Positions 8,952-16,865 of a stretch of DNA of 34,409 bases are shown in pieces. Location of the stretch: contig JAIQFM010000027.1 in the NCBI GenBank assembly GCA_020073285.1, forward strand, positions 1-34,409, read 5' to 3'. Source of the DNA: Terriglobia bacterium (GTDB taxonomy: Bacteria > Acidobacteriota > Terriglobia > Terriglobales > Acidobacteriaceae). Positions within the stretch are counted from its first letter, which is position 1. The number at the start of each line of letters is the position of its first letter. The notes under the pieces were generated by a model. The model made no database searches. It was not told the origin of the DNA and saw only the letters and a list, made by a program, of their open reading frames with translations. The position numbers and the translations under genes are program-made.

Positions 8952-10349
8952 ATGGTCGAGAAATCGGAATTACTGCGCGTCCCGGCATTCGTCGATCTGC
9001 CTGAGGATCAGATTGCCTGGTTCCTGAGTCAGTCGCAAGAGATGCACGTGCATGCCGGTGAAACCTATCTCCACCAGGGAGACCCCGCGGACGCCATGTA
9101 CGTGATCCTCGCGGGAGAAATGCAGGTGCGCGGCGAGTTGGGTGGCGAAACGGTTGTCCTTTCCAACAAGCCGGGTGATGTCACCGGGACCCTGCCGTTC
9201 TCCAGGATGAAGCAGTCCGCGGTGACCGCGCGGGCAGTGACCGACGGCCGCATCCTGCGGTTTCCGGCTTCCCTGTTTCCGGATCTGGTGCGGAGAATGC
9301 CGGAGTTGACCAAGCGCCTGGTGGGCGTGATGTCCGACAGAATCCGTGAAGCTACGCGGATCGAGCAACAGCGAGACCGGCTAGCCGCTCTCGGCAAGCT
9401 TTCCGCGGGTCTCGCTCATGAGCTCAACAATCCCGCGTCCGCCGCCCAACGTGCCACCAGCCAATTGCGCGACCTTCTGATTCGGATCCGGGACGCGAGT
9501 CACGACTTGGGAAGGCGCGACCTCACCTCTACCCAGAAAGCCGAAATCGAAAAGCTGGAAGCTACGCTCACCGGACTGGACGGGCCGCCACCCGACGCTC
9601 TGACCATCGGCGATTTGGAAGATCGGCTTGATTCGTGGTTGCAAAGTCACGGGCAGACCAATTCGTGGCAACTGGCCGCCGATCTTGCCCGAAGAGGCGT
9701 CCAGCCGGAAGTCCTGCAATCGTTGTTCACCAGCCTCGACGCAGACACCGCCAGGGCCGCTCTGGTGCGGATCGCGGCTTCCGTCGAGGTGGCGACCCTG
9801 TTGCACGAAATCGAGAGCAGTACTTCGCGCATCTCTGAGCTGGTGCGTGCAATTAAGGAATACACCTTCATGGACCAGGCGCCGGTGCAAAACGTGGACA
9901 TCGTGAAGAGCCTGGAAAACACACTTACAATCCTGAACCATAAGCTCAAGCGACGCGGAGTTGTGGTCCAGCGCGACTACGAACCCATTCCCTTTCTGGT
10001 GAATTCGTTCGGCAGCGAGCTCAATCAGGTCTGGACCAACATCATCGACAACGCCATCGACGCTATGGGGGGCAATGGCGAGCTTCGAGTTCGAACCTAT
10101 CGAGACGACAATGGCGTGGTCGTCGAGATCGGCGACAACGGTCCAGGGATTCCGCCCAAAATTAGGGCGCGCATCTTTGAGCCTTTCTTCACCACCAAGG
10201 GAGTCGGAGAGGGAACGGGACTCGGGCTCGATACGGTCCAGCGCATTGTGAAGAAACACAGAGGCAACATTCAAGTCACATCGCAGCCCCGCGATACACG
10301 CTTTCAGGTGTGGCTCCCCCTGGCGGAAGTGCCGGCCAAAACGGCTTGA
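8952..10349 (+). CDS. sensor histidine kinase with N-terminal cyclic-nucleotide-binding domain
   Basis: The 465-aa protein has a cNMP-binding/CRP-like beta-barrel at 1-120 (HAGETYLHQGDPADAMYVILAGEMQVR) and an H-box with the autophosphorylation site at H156 (LAALGKLSAGLAHELNNPASAAQ). A helical linker follows. The HATPase domain has an N-box (ELNQVWTNIIDNAIDAMGG), G1 (IGDNGPGIPP), F (FEPFFTTKG) and G2 (GEGTGLGLDTVQRIV) motifs. There are no membrane segments, so it is a cytosolic sensor. Its ATG follows the TAA of the receiver-flavoprotein gene with no gap, so the two are translationally coupled. The likely substrate for phosphotransfer is the receiver domain of that fusion. The inducing nucleotide or redox signal cannot be deduced. 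Confidence 0.93.
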   Translation: MVEKSELLRVPAFVDLPEDQIAWFLSQSQEMHVHAGETYLHQGDPADAMYVILAGEMQVRGELGGETVVLSNKPGDVTGTLPFSRMKQSAVTARAVTDGRILRFPASLFPDLVRRMPELTKRLVGVMSDRIREATRIEQQRDRLAALGKLSAGLAHELNNPASAAQRATSQLRDLLIRIRDASHDLGRRDLTSTQKAEIEKLEATLTGLDGPPPDALTIGDLEDRLDSWLQSHGQTNSWQLAADLARRGVQPEVLQSLFTSLDADTARAALVRIAASVEVATLLHEIESSTSRISELVRAIKEYTFMDQAPVQNVDIVKSLENTLTILNHKLKRRGVVVQRDYEPIPFLVNSFGSELNQVWTNIIDNAIDAMGGNGELRVRTYRDDNGVVVEIGDNGPGIPPKIRARIFEPFFTTKGVGEGTGLGLDTVQRIVKKHRGNIQVTSQPRDTRFQVWLPLAEVPAKTA

Positions 10350-10509
10350 GTGGCGATCAACGCGGTTGCGCTGGCACTCGGCTCGCGGGTTGGCTGCCAG
10401 AAGCGTCCTCGGGGAAGGCAGGTCACTGAAGGAGCTATCGAAAGTCACTTGCTTCTGTGAGCGACTTGCGGTATCTACCACAGCAGGCTTGCCGGGAAAG
10501 GACAGAGCC

Positions 10510-11061
10510 TTGGTTCCGGAATCGCACCCACTGCAGCGGTTTTTTATCGAACTGGTCCGCGAACATTTCCACCGCACCATCGGTTTGCGCGATCCACAGG
10601 TGAGCGAATACATCGCCAATATGCTCACCGAGTTCACCGAGACCGAGCAACTGCACCGCATCCGCGACGCCGCCGGACGCCCGCTCGACGACGTCGGCGA
10701 ATTGCTGCTCGAAGCCGACCCGGTGTTTGGAGAAGCTCCGTCGTTCGATCGCGAGCGCGCCGTGCGCAAGCACATCGGCGACTACACGCTGTTCTTCACC
10801 GGCATGTTTCCCGAGGCGATCAATCGCTTCCGCCTGCGCCGCCAGCGCCTGGAAAATTTCGTCGATTTCATCCGCGCCGGCAAGGAAAGCTATTACATCG
10901 TCTCCAAGTTCGAGTTCTTCGAGTACGCCCAGGCTGCTCCCCTGTTCGCCAAGCTCTCCGCGCGCTTCGAGGAGTGCGTCTTCGGGCTCAATCAGGTGAA
11001 GAACGATCTCGCCGAGCGCCAGCATCCCATCGTGCGCCGCACCGACGAATTGCTGATGTAG
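10510..11061 (+). CDS. conserved hypothetical protein, alpha-helical
   Basis: The 183-aa protein is rich in charged helices (FFIELVREHFHRTIGL, ESYYIVSKFEFFEYAQAAPLFAKLSARFEECVFGLNQVK) and has no signal peptide or membrane segment. I recognise no domain. The TTG start at 10510 (VPESHPLQRFF follows) was chosen because a strong AAAGGA lies 7 bases upstream. The open frame extends back to 10366, but the added residues look like non-coding translation. Similar proteins seem to be carried by other Acidobacteria, but this is from memory. It follows the kinase after a 160-base gap and could be in the same transcript. A hairpin follows the stop. Confidence 0.7.
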   Translation: MVPESHPLQRFFIELVREHFHRTIGLRDPQVSEYIANMLTEFTETEQLHRIRDAAGRPLDDVGELLLEADPVFGEAPSFDRERAVRKHIGDYTLFFTGMFPEAINRFRLRRQRLENFVDFIRAGKESYYIVSKFEFFEYAQAAPLFAKLSARFEECVFGLNQVKNDLAERQHPIVRRTDELLM

Positions 11062-11068
11062 GTTGTGG

Positions 11069-11088
11069 CACACGCGCCCCCGCGTGTG
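11069..11088. repeat. 8-bp stem hairpin after the conserved hypothetical gene
   Basis: CACACGCG (11069-11076), loop CCCC, then CGCGTGTG (11081-11088), starting 8 bases after the stop codon. No T-run follows. The preceding TGTGGCAC matches the sequence before the hairpin at 16281, suggesting a common repeat family. It may help 3'-end formation. Confidence 0.6.
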
Positions 11089-11155
11089 CGAATACTGAGA
11101 CTTCGCAACCGAAATCCGGGTTGTTCTGAAGCTGAAACCGAAACTGAAACCGAAA

Positions 11156-11719
11156 CTAAGTTCGATAAAAGCTCAACGCCGCATCGCCCTGCTTCAAGAC
11201 TCGAAACCGCTGCAGCGCGCCGAACCTCTCGCCGGGATCGAACTTCTTCTCGTGTTCGGCGATCACCACGCTCGCCGGCCGCAGCAGCCGCGATTGCGCC
11301 AGGAACCCCAGCGTCTCGCCGTACGCCTCCTGCATCCGGTACGGCGGATCGAGGAACACGTAGTCGAAGGCCTCTGCCTGGCTGTCAAGCAGGCGCAACG
11401 CGCGCCCCGTCTCGCGCTCCTGGATTTCAAATCCTTCGCTGATGCCCAGGCCGCGAAGGTTTTCGCGAATCACCGCCGCTGCTCGCGCCGATGATTCCAC
11501 GAAATACACCGCCTGCGCGCCGCGGCTAAGCGCCTCAATGCCCACCGCTCCGGTGCCGGCGAACAGGTCAAGCCACACCGTGCCGGCCAGCGCGTCCGGC
11601 CGCCCGGCGGTGAGCACGTCGAACAAAGTCTCGCGCAGGCGGTCCGATGTCGGACGGATGTCCATACCGCGAAGCGAGCGCAGCGCCCGACTCCGATATT
11701 GACCCGCGATGACCCGCAT
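11156..11719 (-). CDS. rsmD: 16S rRNA (guanine(966)-N2)-methyltransferase
   Basis: SAM-dependent enzyme that methylates G966 of 16S rRNA during 30S assembly. The 187-aa product has the RsmD N-terminus MRVIAGQYRSRALRS and the family stretch IRPTSDRLRETLFDVL. The SAM site is LDLFAGTGAVGIEALSRGA near residue 50, and the catalytic motif is FLDPPYR near residue 123, the N2-guanine methyltransferase signature. The length is typical. The start ATG (11719-11717) has no strong ribosome site. An array of CGGT tetranucleotides lies only 12-40 bases upstream of it. It diverges from the S2P protease gene. Confidence 0.93.
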   Translation of the reverse strand: MRVIAGQYRSRALRSLRGMDIRPTSDRLRETLFDVLTAGRPDALAGTVWLDLFAGTGAVGIEALSRGAQAVYFVESSARAAAVIRENLRGLGISEGFEIQERETGRALRLLDSQAEAFDYVFLDPPYRMQEAYGETLGFLAQSRLLRPASVVIAEHEKKFDPGERFGALQRFRVLKQGDAALSFYRT

Positions 11720-11731
11720 CCAACGACGAGT

Positions 11732-11864
11732 CTATCGGTCGGTCGGTCGGTCGGTCTATCGGATCACGCGAGTGGCATCCGTCGCCGGCAAACCGAGACA
11801 CCGAGAGACCGGCCGACTCAACCGGAAGGCCAATCGACCGAGAGACCGACCGACCGACCGATAG
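11732..11864. repeat. CGGT-tetranucleotide inverted repeat between rsmD and the S2P protease gene
   Basis: The left arm (11732-11757) is CTAT, five CGGT units and CT. The right arm (11843-11864) is AG, four ACCG units and ATAG, the reverse complement with one unit fewer. They are separated by 85 bases. The loop holds a direct repeat CCGAGAGACCG (11801-11811; the second copy, 11838-11848, runs into the right arm). All of it lies in the divergent promoter region. A long open frame crosses it (SVGRSVGLS-type peptide), but that is a by-product of the tetranucleotide array. Confidence 0.85.
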
Positions 11865-11926
11865 AGCGAAAGACCTCCCGTAACCCACCCCCACCATTTA
11901 CAATGAAAGCGGCAGGTGTCCCACCG

Positions 11927-13039
11927 ATGAGAAGTTGGTCGTTTCGCGCGGGTCGAGTGTTCGGCATCGACATCCGCGTCCATCTCACCTTCGCGTTCCT
12001 TCTGATGTTTGTTTGGATGACGGAAGCTTCCGCGCTGGGCGCCCCCGGTTTCGGGCGCGGCCTCGCGCTGGTCGGGCTGGTGCTCGCCTCGGTGATCCTG
12101 CACGAGATCGGGCACATGCTCGCCACCATGCAGCAGCGGCTGCCGGCGCGTTCCGTGGTCCTGCTGCCCATCGGCGGCGTCAGCCTGCTGCAGGAACCTG
12201 CGCGCCAGAAGCTGGAGCCCGACCGCGAACTCCGCATCGCGCTCGCCGGGCCGGCGGTCAATCTTCTCTTCGCCGTCCTCGCCGCCGCCATCGTGCTCGG
12301 GGTCGCTCCCGAAGCCGCGCTCTGGAAACAACCCTTCGTTTACTCCGGCAACCTGCCGCGCAGTCTTTTCTGGATCAACCTTTTTCTCGGCGCCTTTAAT
12401 CTGCTGCCCGCCTATCCCGCCGATGGGGGCCGCCTCGTGCGCTCGCTGCTGGCCCGCCGCATGGACCAGGTCCGCGCCACGCGTCGCGCCGTTTCCATCG
12501 GCCAGGGCTTCGCCATGGCGTTCATTCTCGCCGGCATTTGGAACACCTGGCTGATGCTGGTGGGATTCTTCCTCTTTGTCGCGGCGCAACTGGAGGACCG
12601 CTCGGCTGTCTTTCAATCCGTGCTCGAGCAGGTGCACCTGCAAGAAGTCATGCTCACCGACTTCTCCACCCTCTCGCCCGCCGATACCCTGCAAGACGCG
12701 CTCTATAAGGCCGTCCACACGCTGCAGGACGATTTTCCCGTCGTCCGCGGCTGCGACATGGTAGGCGTCGTCTCGCGCCAGAAGATTCTCGATGCCCTTC
12801 GCGCCAGCGGCAACGGCTACGTGCAGTCGGTCATGAACCGCGTCTTTTCGGTCACCCAGGCCGGCGACACGCTCGCCTCGGCGTTCCGCAAGTTGACCTC
12901 TCAGGGAGTCACCGTGCTGCCGGTGGTCGACGGTGGCCGTCTGGTCGGCATCATCACCCTGCAGAACCTGATGCACAGCATGTCGCTGCTCGCCGAAACC
13001 AAGCGCCTCAAGCACGACCAGGAACAAGAGCGGGAATAA
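11927..13039 (+). CDS. site-2 protease family (M50) metallopeptidase with two CBS domains
   Basis: An intramembrane zinc protease of 370 aa. Hydrophobic segments span ~17-34, 45-65, 105-125, 145-160 and 200-225. The zinc site is HEIGH at residues 59-63, and the third ligand region is NLLPAYPADGGRLVRSLL near 156. A C-terminal pair of CBS motifs occupies ~240-360 (MLTDFSTLSPADTLQDAL, VMNRVFSVTQAGDTLASAF, GVTVLPVVDGGRLVGIITLQNL). This is the SpoIVFB-like group whose CBS domains may sense adenine nucleotides; the substrate is unknown. The start at 11927 follows CAGGTG; an ATG at 11903 in frame has no ribosome site. The open frame extends upstream through the CGGT repeats and should not be taken as coding. 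Confidence 0.9.
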   Translation: MRSWSFRAGRVFGIDIRVHLTFAFLLMFVWMTEASALGAPGFGRGLALVGLVLASVILHEIGHMLATMQQRLPARSVVLLPIGGVSLLQEPARQKLEPDRELRIALAGPAVNLLFAVLAAAIVLGVAPEAALWKQPFVYSGNLPRSLFWINLFLGAFNLLPAYPADGGRLVRSLLARRMDQVRATRRAVSIGQGFAMAFILAGIWNTWLMLVGFFLFVAAQLEDRSAVFQSVLEQVHLQEVMLTDFSTLSPADTLQDALYKAVHTLQDDFPVVRGCDMVGVVSRQKILDALRASGNGYVQSVMNRVFSVTQAGDTLASAFRKLTSQGVTVLPVVDGGRLVGIITLQNLMHSMSLLAETKRLKHDQEQERE

Positions 13040-13094
13040 TTTAGACTCTTAAAGCCGGTTCATTACTGGTGCCGGTCGCCGTTTCATCTCTTCT

Positions 13095-13190
13095 GTAGCC
13101 GATGTCATCCCGAGCGAGGGAAGGTTGCCGCGCGTTCTTACCAGCGCGGGAAACCCGAGTCGAGGGATCCCTGTGTCCTCTCTCGGCTAC
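13095..13190. repeat. intergenic repeat element (GTCATCCCGAGCGAGG type) bounded by 8-bp inverted repeats
   Basis: GTAGCCGA (13095-13102) and TCGGCTAC (13183-13190) bound a segment that begins GTCATCCCGAGCGAGG and includes AACCCGAGTCGAGGGATCC. Related sequences occur near 23250 and 30347. It fills much of the gap between the convergent S2P and serA genes (13040-13292). No other feature is seen there. Confidence 0.6.
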
Positions 13191-13292
13191 GCCAATTCTG
13201 AAGCTGTTCTACTCTTACGATTTTTGCGATATTAGATTCGACCGACTCCGCTGTTCGCAATCTGAAATCTTGAGACTTCGATCTCAAATTCC

Positions 13293-14927
13293 TCACCCCA
13301 GTCGGATCGCTCTTGCCAGCGTGATCGCCGGGATCGCCCGCAGCTTCTGCAAAACCGCGTCGGGCACACGCGAGTCCACGTGCACCACGCACACCGCCTC
13401 GCCGCCCGTACCGCCGCTCGGCTGCGATGAAGACAGATGCGCCGCGCGCGCCGCCTGCTCCGCCCGGCCCAGCGAAAAATTCGCAATGTTGATTTTCGCC
13501 TCGCCCAGGATGGTGCCGATTTTCCCGATCACGCCCGGCACGTCGCGATTGCGCAGGTAAATCAGGTTGCGCTCCAGCGGCGCCTCCACGTCAATCCCGT
13601 CCACCAGCAGCAGGCGCGGCGACGTGCCGCGCAGCACCGTGCCCTTCACCTCGTGCTCGCCCTCGCGCGTCTTCAGGCTGACCGTGATCACGCTTCCCGC
13701 GCCGCCGCCGGAAACTTTTGCCTTGGCGGTCTCGCGCACCCGGATACCGCGTTCCTCCGCCATGGCCGACGCATTCACCAGGTTCGCCTTCTCCGCGAGC
13801 ACGGAATTCAGCACCCCGGCGATGGCCGCGTTGCGCACCAGTGGCGTCTTGCCGCTCGCCACCGGTCCGCTGTACTGCAGCGCGATCTCCTCCAGCCCGC
13901 CTTCCGCCGCCTGCGCGATGAACGAACCCAGCCGTTCGGCCAGCGTCATGTATGGCTGCAACTCGGCGTACTCCTCATCGGAAACCGACGGCACGTTGAC
14001 CGCGTTCTGCATCACCCCGCGGCGCAGGAATTCCCGTACCTGCACCGCGATCTGCACCCCGACCGCCTCTTGCGCCTCGTGCGTCGAGCCGCCGATGTGC
14101 GGCGTCAGGATCAGGTTCGGCGCCGACATCAGCGGCGAGTCCTTCAGCGGCTCTTCCGCGAACACATCCAGCGCCGCCGCCGCCAAATGTCCGCTACGCA
14201 GCGCTGCCGCCAATGCCGCTTCATCCACCAGTTCGCCGCGCGCGCAATTGATCAGCCGCGCGCCCTTCTTCATCTTGCTTAGGGTATCCGCGTTGATGAT
14301 GCCCGCGCTCTGCGGCGTCAGCGCCAGGTGCAAGGTGACGTAATCGGCCGCCGCCAGAACTCTGTCCAGCGCCGCCAGCTCGATCTCCGCCTGGTGCGCG
14401 ACCTCCTGCAAGACAAACGGATCGTGCGCCATCACCTTCATACCGAAAGCCCGCGCCCGCCGCGCCACCTCCATTCCGATCCGCCCCAGCCCGACAATTC
14501 CCAGCGTCTTGCCGCGCAACTCGGTGCCCTGCAGCGATTTCTTTTCCCACTTGCCGGCGTGCATCAGCGCGTCGGCGCGGCACAGGTGACGAGCCATCGC
14601 CAGCGCCATCGCCAGCGTGTGCTCGGCCACCGCCACCGCGTTCGCGCCCGGCGTGTTCATCACCGCGATGCCCCGTCGCGTCGCGGCCTCCAGGTCCACG
14701 TTGTCCACGCCCACGCCCGCCCGCCCGATCACCCGCAGCTTTTGCGCATGTTCCAGCAACTTGGCGTCGGCTTGCACGGCCGAGCGCACGATCAGCGCGT
14801 CGGCGTCGGCGATCTCCGTCGCCAGCCGGCCGTCAAGCTGGTCCGGCGTGAGAACGGTCCAGCGCTTTTCTTCGCGCAGGATCTCGATGGCGGAGGAAGA
14901 GATTTTTTCCGCTACAACTATTTTCAT
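13293..14927 (-). CDS. serA: D-3-phosphoglycerate dehydrogenase
   Basis: First step of serine synthesis: oxidises 3-phosphoglycerate to 3-phosphohydroxypyruvate with NAD+. The 544-aa long form has an NAD-binding Rossmann motif (GIVGLGRIGMEVARRARAFG near 147) and catalytic-site stretches INCARGELVDEAAL and LTPHIGGSTHEAQ. An intervening ASB-type allosteric domain lies at ~320-450, and a C-terminal ACT domain (RDVPGVIGKIGTILGEAKINIANFSLGR) probably binds serine for feedback control. The start at 14927 gives MKIVVAEKIS; its ATG overlaps the TGA of the upstream aminotransferase gene by the ATGA arrangement. No ribosome site of its own is visible, so translation is probably coupled. Confidence 0.96.
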   Translation of the reverse strand: MKIVVAEKISSSAIEILREEKRWTVLTPDQLDGRLATEIADADALIVRSAVQADAKLLEHAQKLRVIGRAGVGVDNVDLEAATRRGIAVMNTPGANAVAVAEHTLAMALAMARHLCRADALMHAGKWEKKSLQGTELRGKTLGIVGLGRIGMEVARRARAFGMKVMAHDPFVLQEVAHQAEIELAALDRVLAAADYVTLHLALTPQSAGIINADTLSKMKKGARLINCARGELVDEAALAAALRSGHLAAAALDVFAEEPLKDSPLMSAPNLILTPHIGGSTHEAQEAVGVQIAVQVREFLRRGVMQNAVNVPSVSDEEYAELQPYMTLAERLGSFIAQAAEGGLEEIALQYSGPVASGKTPLVRNAAIAGVLNSVLAEKANLVNASAMAEERGIRVRETAKAKVSGGGAGSVITVSLKTREGEHEVKGTVLRGTSPRLLLVDGIDVEAPLERNLIYLRNRDVPGVIGKIGTILGEAKINIANFSLGRAEQAARAAHLSSSQPSGGTGGEAVCVVHVDSRVPDAVLQKLRAIPAITLARAIRLG

Positions 14928-16141
14928 AATGAATTGCCAATCGGATAAATATGAGAAAACCAGTTCGCCTTGGTCGCCGACATCCGCGCCGCCCACGCCT
15001 CCTGCGCCGCCGCCACCGCCGACCCGAACTCCACCTTGCGAATCCGCGCCATCACCTGCTCTAGCGCGGCGATGATGCCGATCGTGTCCAGATAATCGTA
15101 ATACCCCAGGTGCGCAATGCGAAACAGCGCCGACTTCATCACGTCGCCCTGTCCCGCCGCCACCACCGCGCCAAAGTTCTCCCGGAATGCTTTTACGATC
15201 GCGCCTGACTCAATCCCTTCCGGCGACGCGATTGCGGTCAGCGCATTCGACGGCACGCTCGCGTACAGCTTCAGTCCCAGCGCCCGCGCCCCGGCCCGCG
15301 TCATCTCGGCGCACAATTCGGCGTTGGCGATCAGCGCCTCGCGTCCCGCCGCCAGATCTCCCGAGCCCTGTTCGCGGATGTAGTCCAGCGCAGCGCCCAG
15401 CGCGGCCACCAGCGCGATGGCCGGCGTGAACGCCGACTCGCCTTTGGCGCCCGCCTTCCGTTCCTTCCGCAAATCGAAGTAATACCGCGGCGACTTCGTC
15501 GTTTCCATCCGCGACCACGCCCGCTGGCTCACCGCGCAATACGCCAGCCCCGGCGGCACCATCACCGCTTTTTGCGACCCGCCGATGATGACGTCGATTC
15601 CCCAGCCGTCCACGTCGAAGCGCGTCGTGCCCAGCCCGGTGATCGCGTCGATCACCAGCAGCGTATCGTGCCCCGACTCGCGCACCAGCCGCGCCACGCT
15701 CTCCACATCGTGACGCACGCCGGTCGAGCTCTCGGTCGCCTGCATATACACGGCGCGCGTCTCCGGGATCAGCCGCGCGCGCACCTCATCGAGCGCAAAC
15801 GTCTGCCCGTAAGGCGCGCCCACCACCTCCGCCGCCAGCCCGTATGCCTTCGCCAACTCCGTCCAGCGTTCGCCGAATTTTCCCGCCGTGAGCACCAGCA
15901 CTTTGTCGCCGGGCGAAGTCAGGTTCGCCACCGACGCTTCCATCGCGCCGCTGCCCGACGACGCCATCAGCACCACGTCATTCTGCGTGCCGACAAAGCT
16001 TTTCAAATCCGCGAGCACGTGCGTGTACAGCGCTCGGAAGTCCGCTGTCCGGTGATGGATATTGGCCGCCGCCATGGCCGTCTGCGCGGCCGGGAGTAAA
16101 GGCGTCGGTCCGGGGGTGAAGAGCCGGTTCTTCCTCAACAT
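14924..16141 (-). CDS. class V aminotransferase (alanine/serine-glyoxylate type; probable phosphoserine aminotransferase)
   Basis: A PLP enzyme of 405 aa. Family signatures are FTPGPTPLLPAA at the N-terminus, SSGSGAMEASVANL near 61 (cofactor phosphate), VIDAITGLGTT near 163 with the PLP-pyridine aspartate, and the Schiff-base lysine K191 in IIGGSQKAVMVPPGL. By sequence it is in the alanine-glyoxylate aminotransferase group. In organisms without canonical SerC such enzymes can make phosphoserine from 3-phosphohydroxypyruvate, and the 4-bp overlap with serA supports that role here. This is an inference from context. The ribosome site AGGA lies 8 bases before the ATG. Confidence 0.88.
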   Translation of the reverse strand: MLRKNRLFTPGPTPLLPAAQTAMAAANIHHRTADFRALYTHVLADLKSFVGTQNDVVLMASSGSGAMEASVANLTSPGDKVLVLTAGKFGERWTELAKAYGLAAEVVGAPYGQTFALDEVRARLIPETRAVYMQATESSTGVRHDVESVARLVRESGHDTLLVIDAITGLGTTRFDVDGWGIDVIIGGSQKAVMVPPGLAYCAVSQRAWSRMETTKSPRYYFDLRKERKAGAKGESAFTPAIALVAALGAALDYIREQGSGDLAAGREALIANAELCAEMTRAGARALGLKLYASVPSNALTAIASPEGIESGAIVKAFRENFGAVVAAGQGDVMKSALFRIAHLGYYDYLDTIGIIAALEQVMARIRKVEFGSAVAAAQEAWAARMSATKANWFSHIYPIGNSL

Positions 16142-16260
16142 GATTGCCGTCCTAATTTATTTCCTCGTAGTGTACGGGAGACGCGCCCACAATGCCATGG
16201 CCGCCGGCGCCGAATGTGGTGTCGGACTCGCGCTTGGCAAGTCCGGCACGGACACAACAC

Positions 16261-16266
16261 TATAAT
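16261..16266 (+). promoter_or_regulatory. possible -10 element for yqeY
   Basis: Perfect TATAAT, 47 bases before the start codon. A TTGGCA lies 21 bases further up, which is too far for a standard spacer, and the sequence at the right spacing is poor, so only the -10 is convincing. Confidence 0.4.
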
Positions 16267-16280
16267 GGCGGCAGGTGTGG

Positions 16281-16299
16281 CACGGGTCTCCGACCCGTG
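16281..16299. repeat. 8-bp stem hairpin in the yqeY leader
   Basis: CACGGGTC (16281-16288), loop TCC, GACCCGTG (16292-16299), placed between the -10 element and the AGGAG ribosome site (16303-16307). It is preceded by TGTGG, like the hairpin at 11069. It looks like a dispersed hairpin repeat that happens to lie in a 5' leader, where it could affect translation. Confidence 0.6.
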
Positions 16300-16312
16300 T
16301 TCAGGAGACCTC

Positions 16313-16765
16313 ATGAGCATCCCTGAGCAAGTCCAGAAAGACATGGTCGAAGCCATGAAAGCCCGCGACGAGCGCCGCCTCTCCACCCTGCGCATGGTCA
16401 AAAGCGCCCTCAAGAACAAGGAAATCGACAAGCGCTCCCCGCTCGACGACCGCGAAGCCCTGCAAGTCCTGAGCACCCTCATCAAGCAACGCAAGGACTC
16501 CGTCGAGCAGTTCACCAAGGGCGGACGCCAGGACCTGGCCGATAAGGAAGCCGCCGAGATCGCGCTCATCGAGACCTACATGCCCAAGGCCGTCGGCGAA
16601 GACGAGATCGCGGCCACCGTGCGCGCCACCATCGCGGAAATGGGCTCCCCCACGTTGAAAGACATGGGCGCGGTCATGAAGAACGTCATGGCCAAATTCG
16701 CCGGCGCCCGCGTCGACGGCAAAGTGGTGAGCGACACCGTGAAAAAGGAATTGGCGGGGAAATAG
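16313..16765 (+). CDS. yqeY: GatB/YqeY domain-containing protein
   Basis: The 150-aa cytosolic protein is homologous to the C-terminal tRNA-binding tail domain of GatB. Signatures: MVEAMKARDERRLSTLRMVKSALKNKEID near residue 9, LIKQRKDSVEQFTKGGRQDLADKEAAEI, and the C-terminal GAVMKNVMAKFAGARVDGKVVSDTVKKEL. Its cellular function is poorly defined; a link to tRNA-dependent amidation is suggested by homology only. The start at 16313 follows CAGGAGACCTC, an excellent ribosome site; the open frame before it is not coding. gatB lies 2 kb downstream on the same strand, after the TcmP cassette. Confidence 0.93.
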   Translation: MSIPEQVQKDMVEAMKARDERRLSTLRMVKSALKNKEIDKRSPLDDREALQVLSTLIKQRKDSVEQFTKGGRQDLADKEAAEIALIETYMPKAVGEDEIAATVRATIAEMGSPTLKDMGAVMKNVMAKFAGARVDGKVVSDTVKKELAGK

Positions 16766-16865
16766 CGTCCTCGCCACTTCAAAACACGAATTATCCTTTT
16801 GGTGCATGGGACCGTTTTCGCTTTCCCTCCACCCGACAAGTTGTTGTAAGGTCATGGGATCAAGC

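Noticed and set aside
9381-10775. 464-codon minus-strand ORF opposite the histidine kinase
   Set aside because: Antisense shadow with no family motif; the plus strand carries a clear kinase.
11699-11926. N-terminal extension of the S2P protein through the CGGT repeats
   Set aside because: The peptide (SVGRSVGLS-type) is a by-product of the tetranucleotide array, and the ATG at 11927 has a better ribosome site.
11756-13027. 423-codon minus-strand ORF opposite the S2P protease
   Set aside because: Antisense shadow; the plus frame has HEIGH, NxxPxxxxDGG and CBS motifs.
13102-13560. 152-codon plus-strand ORF opposite the serA 3' end
   Set aside because: Antisense to serA and running through a repeat; no motif.
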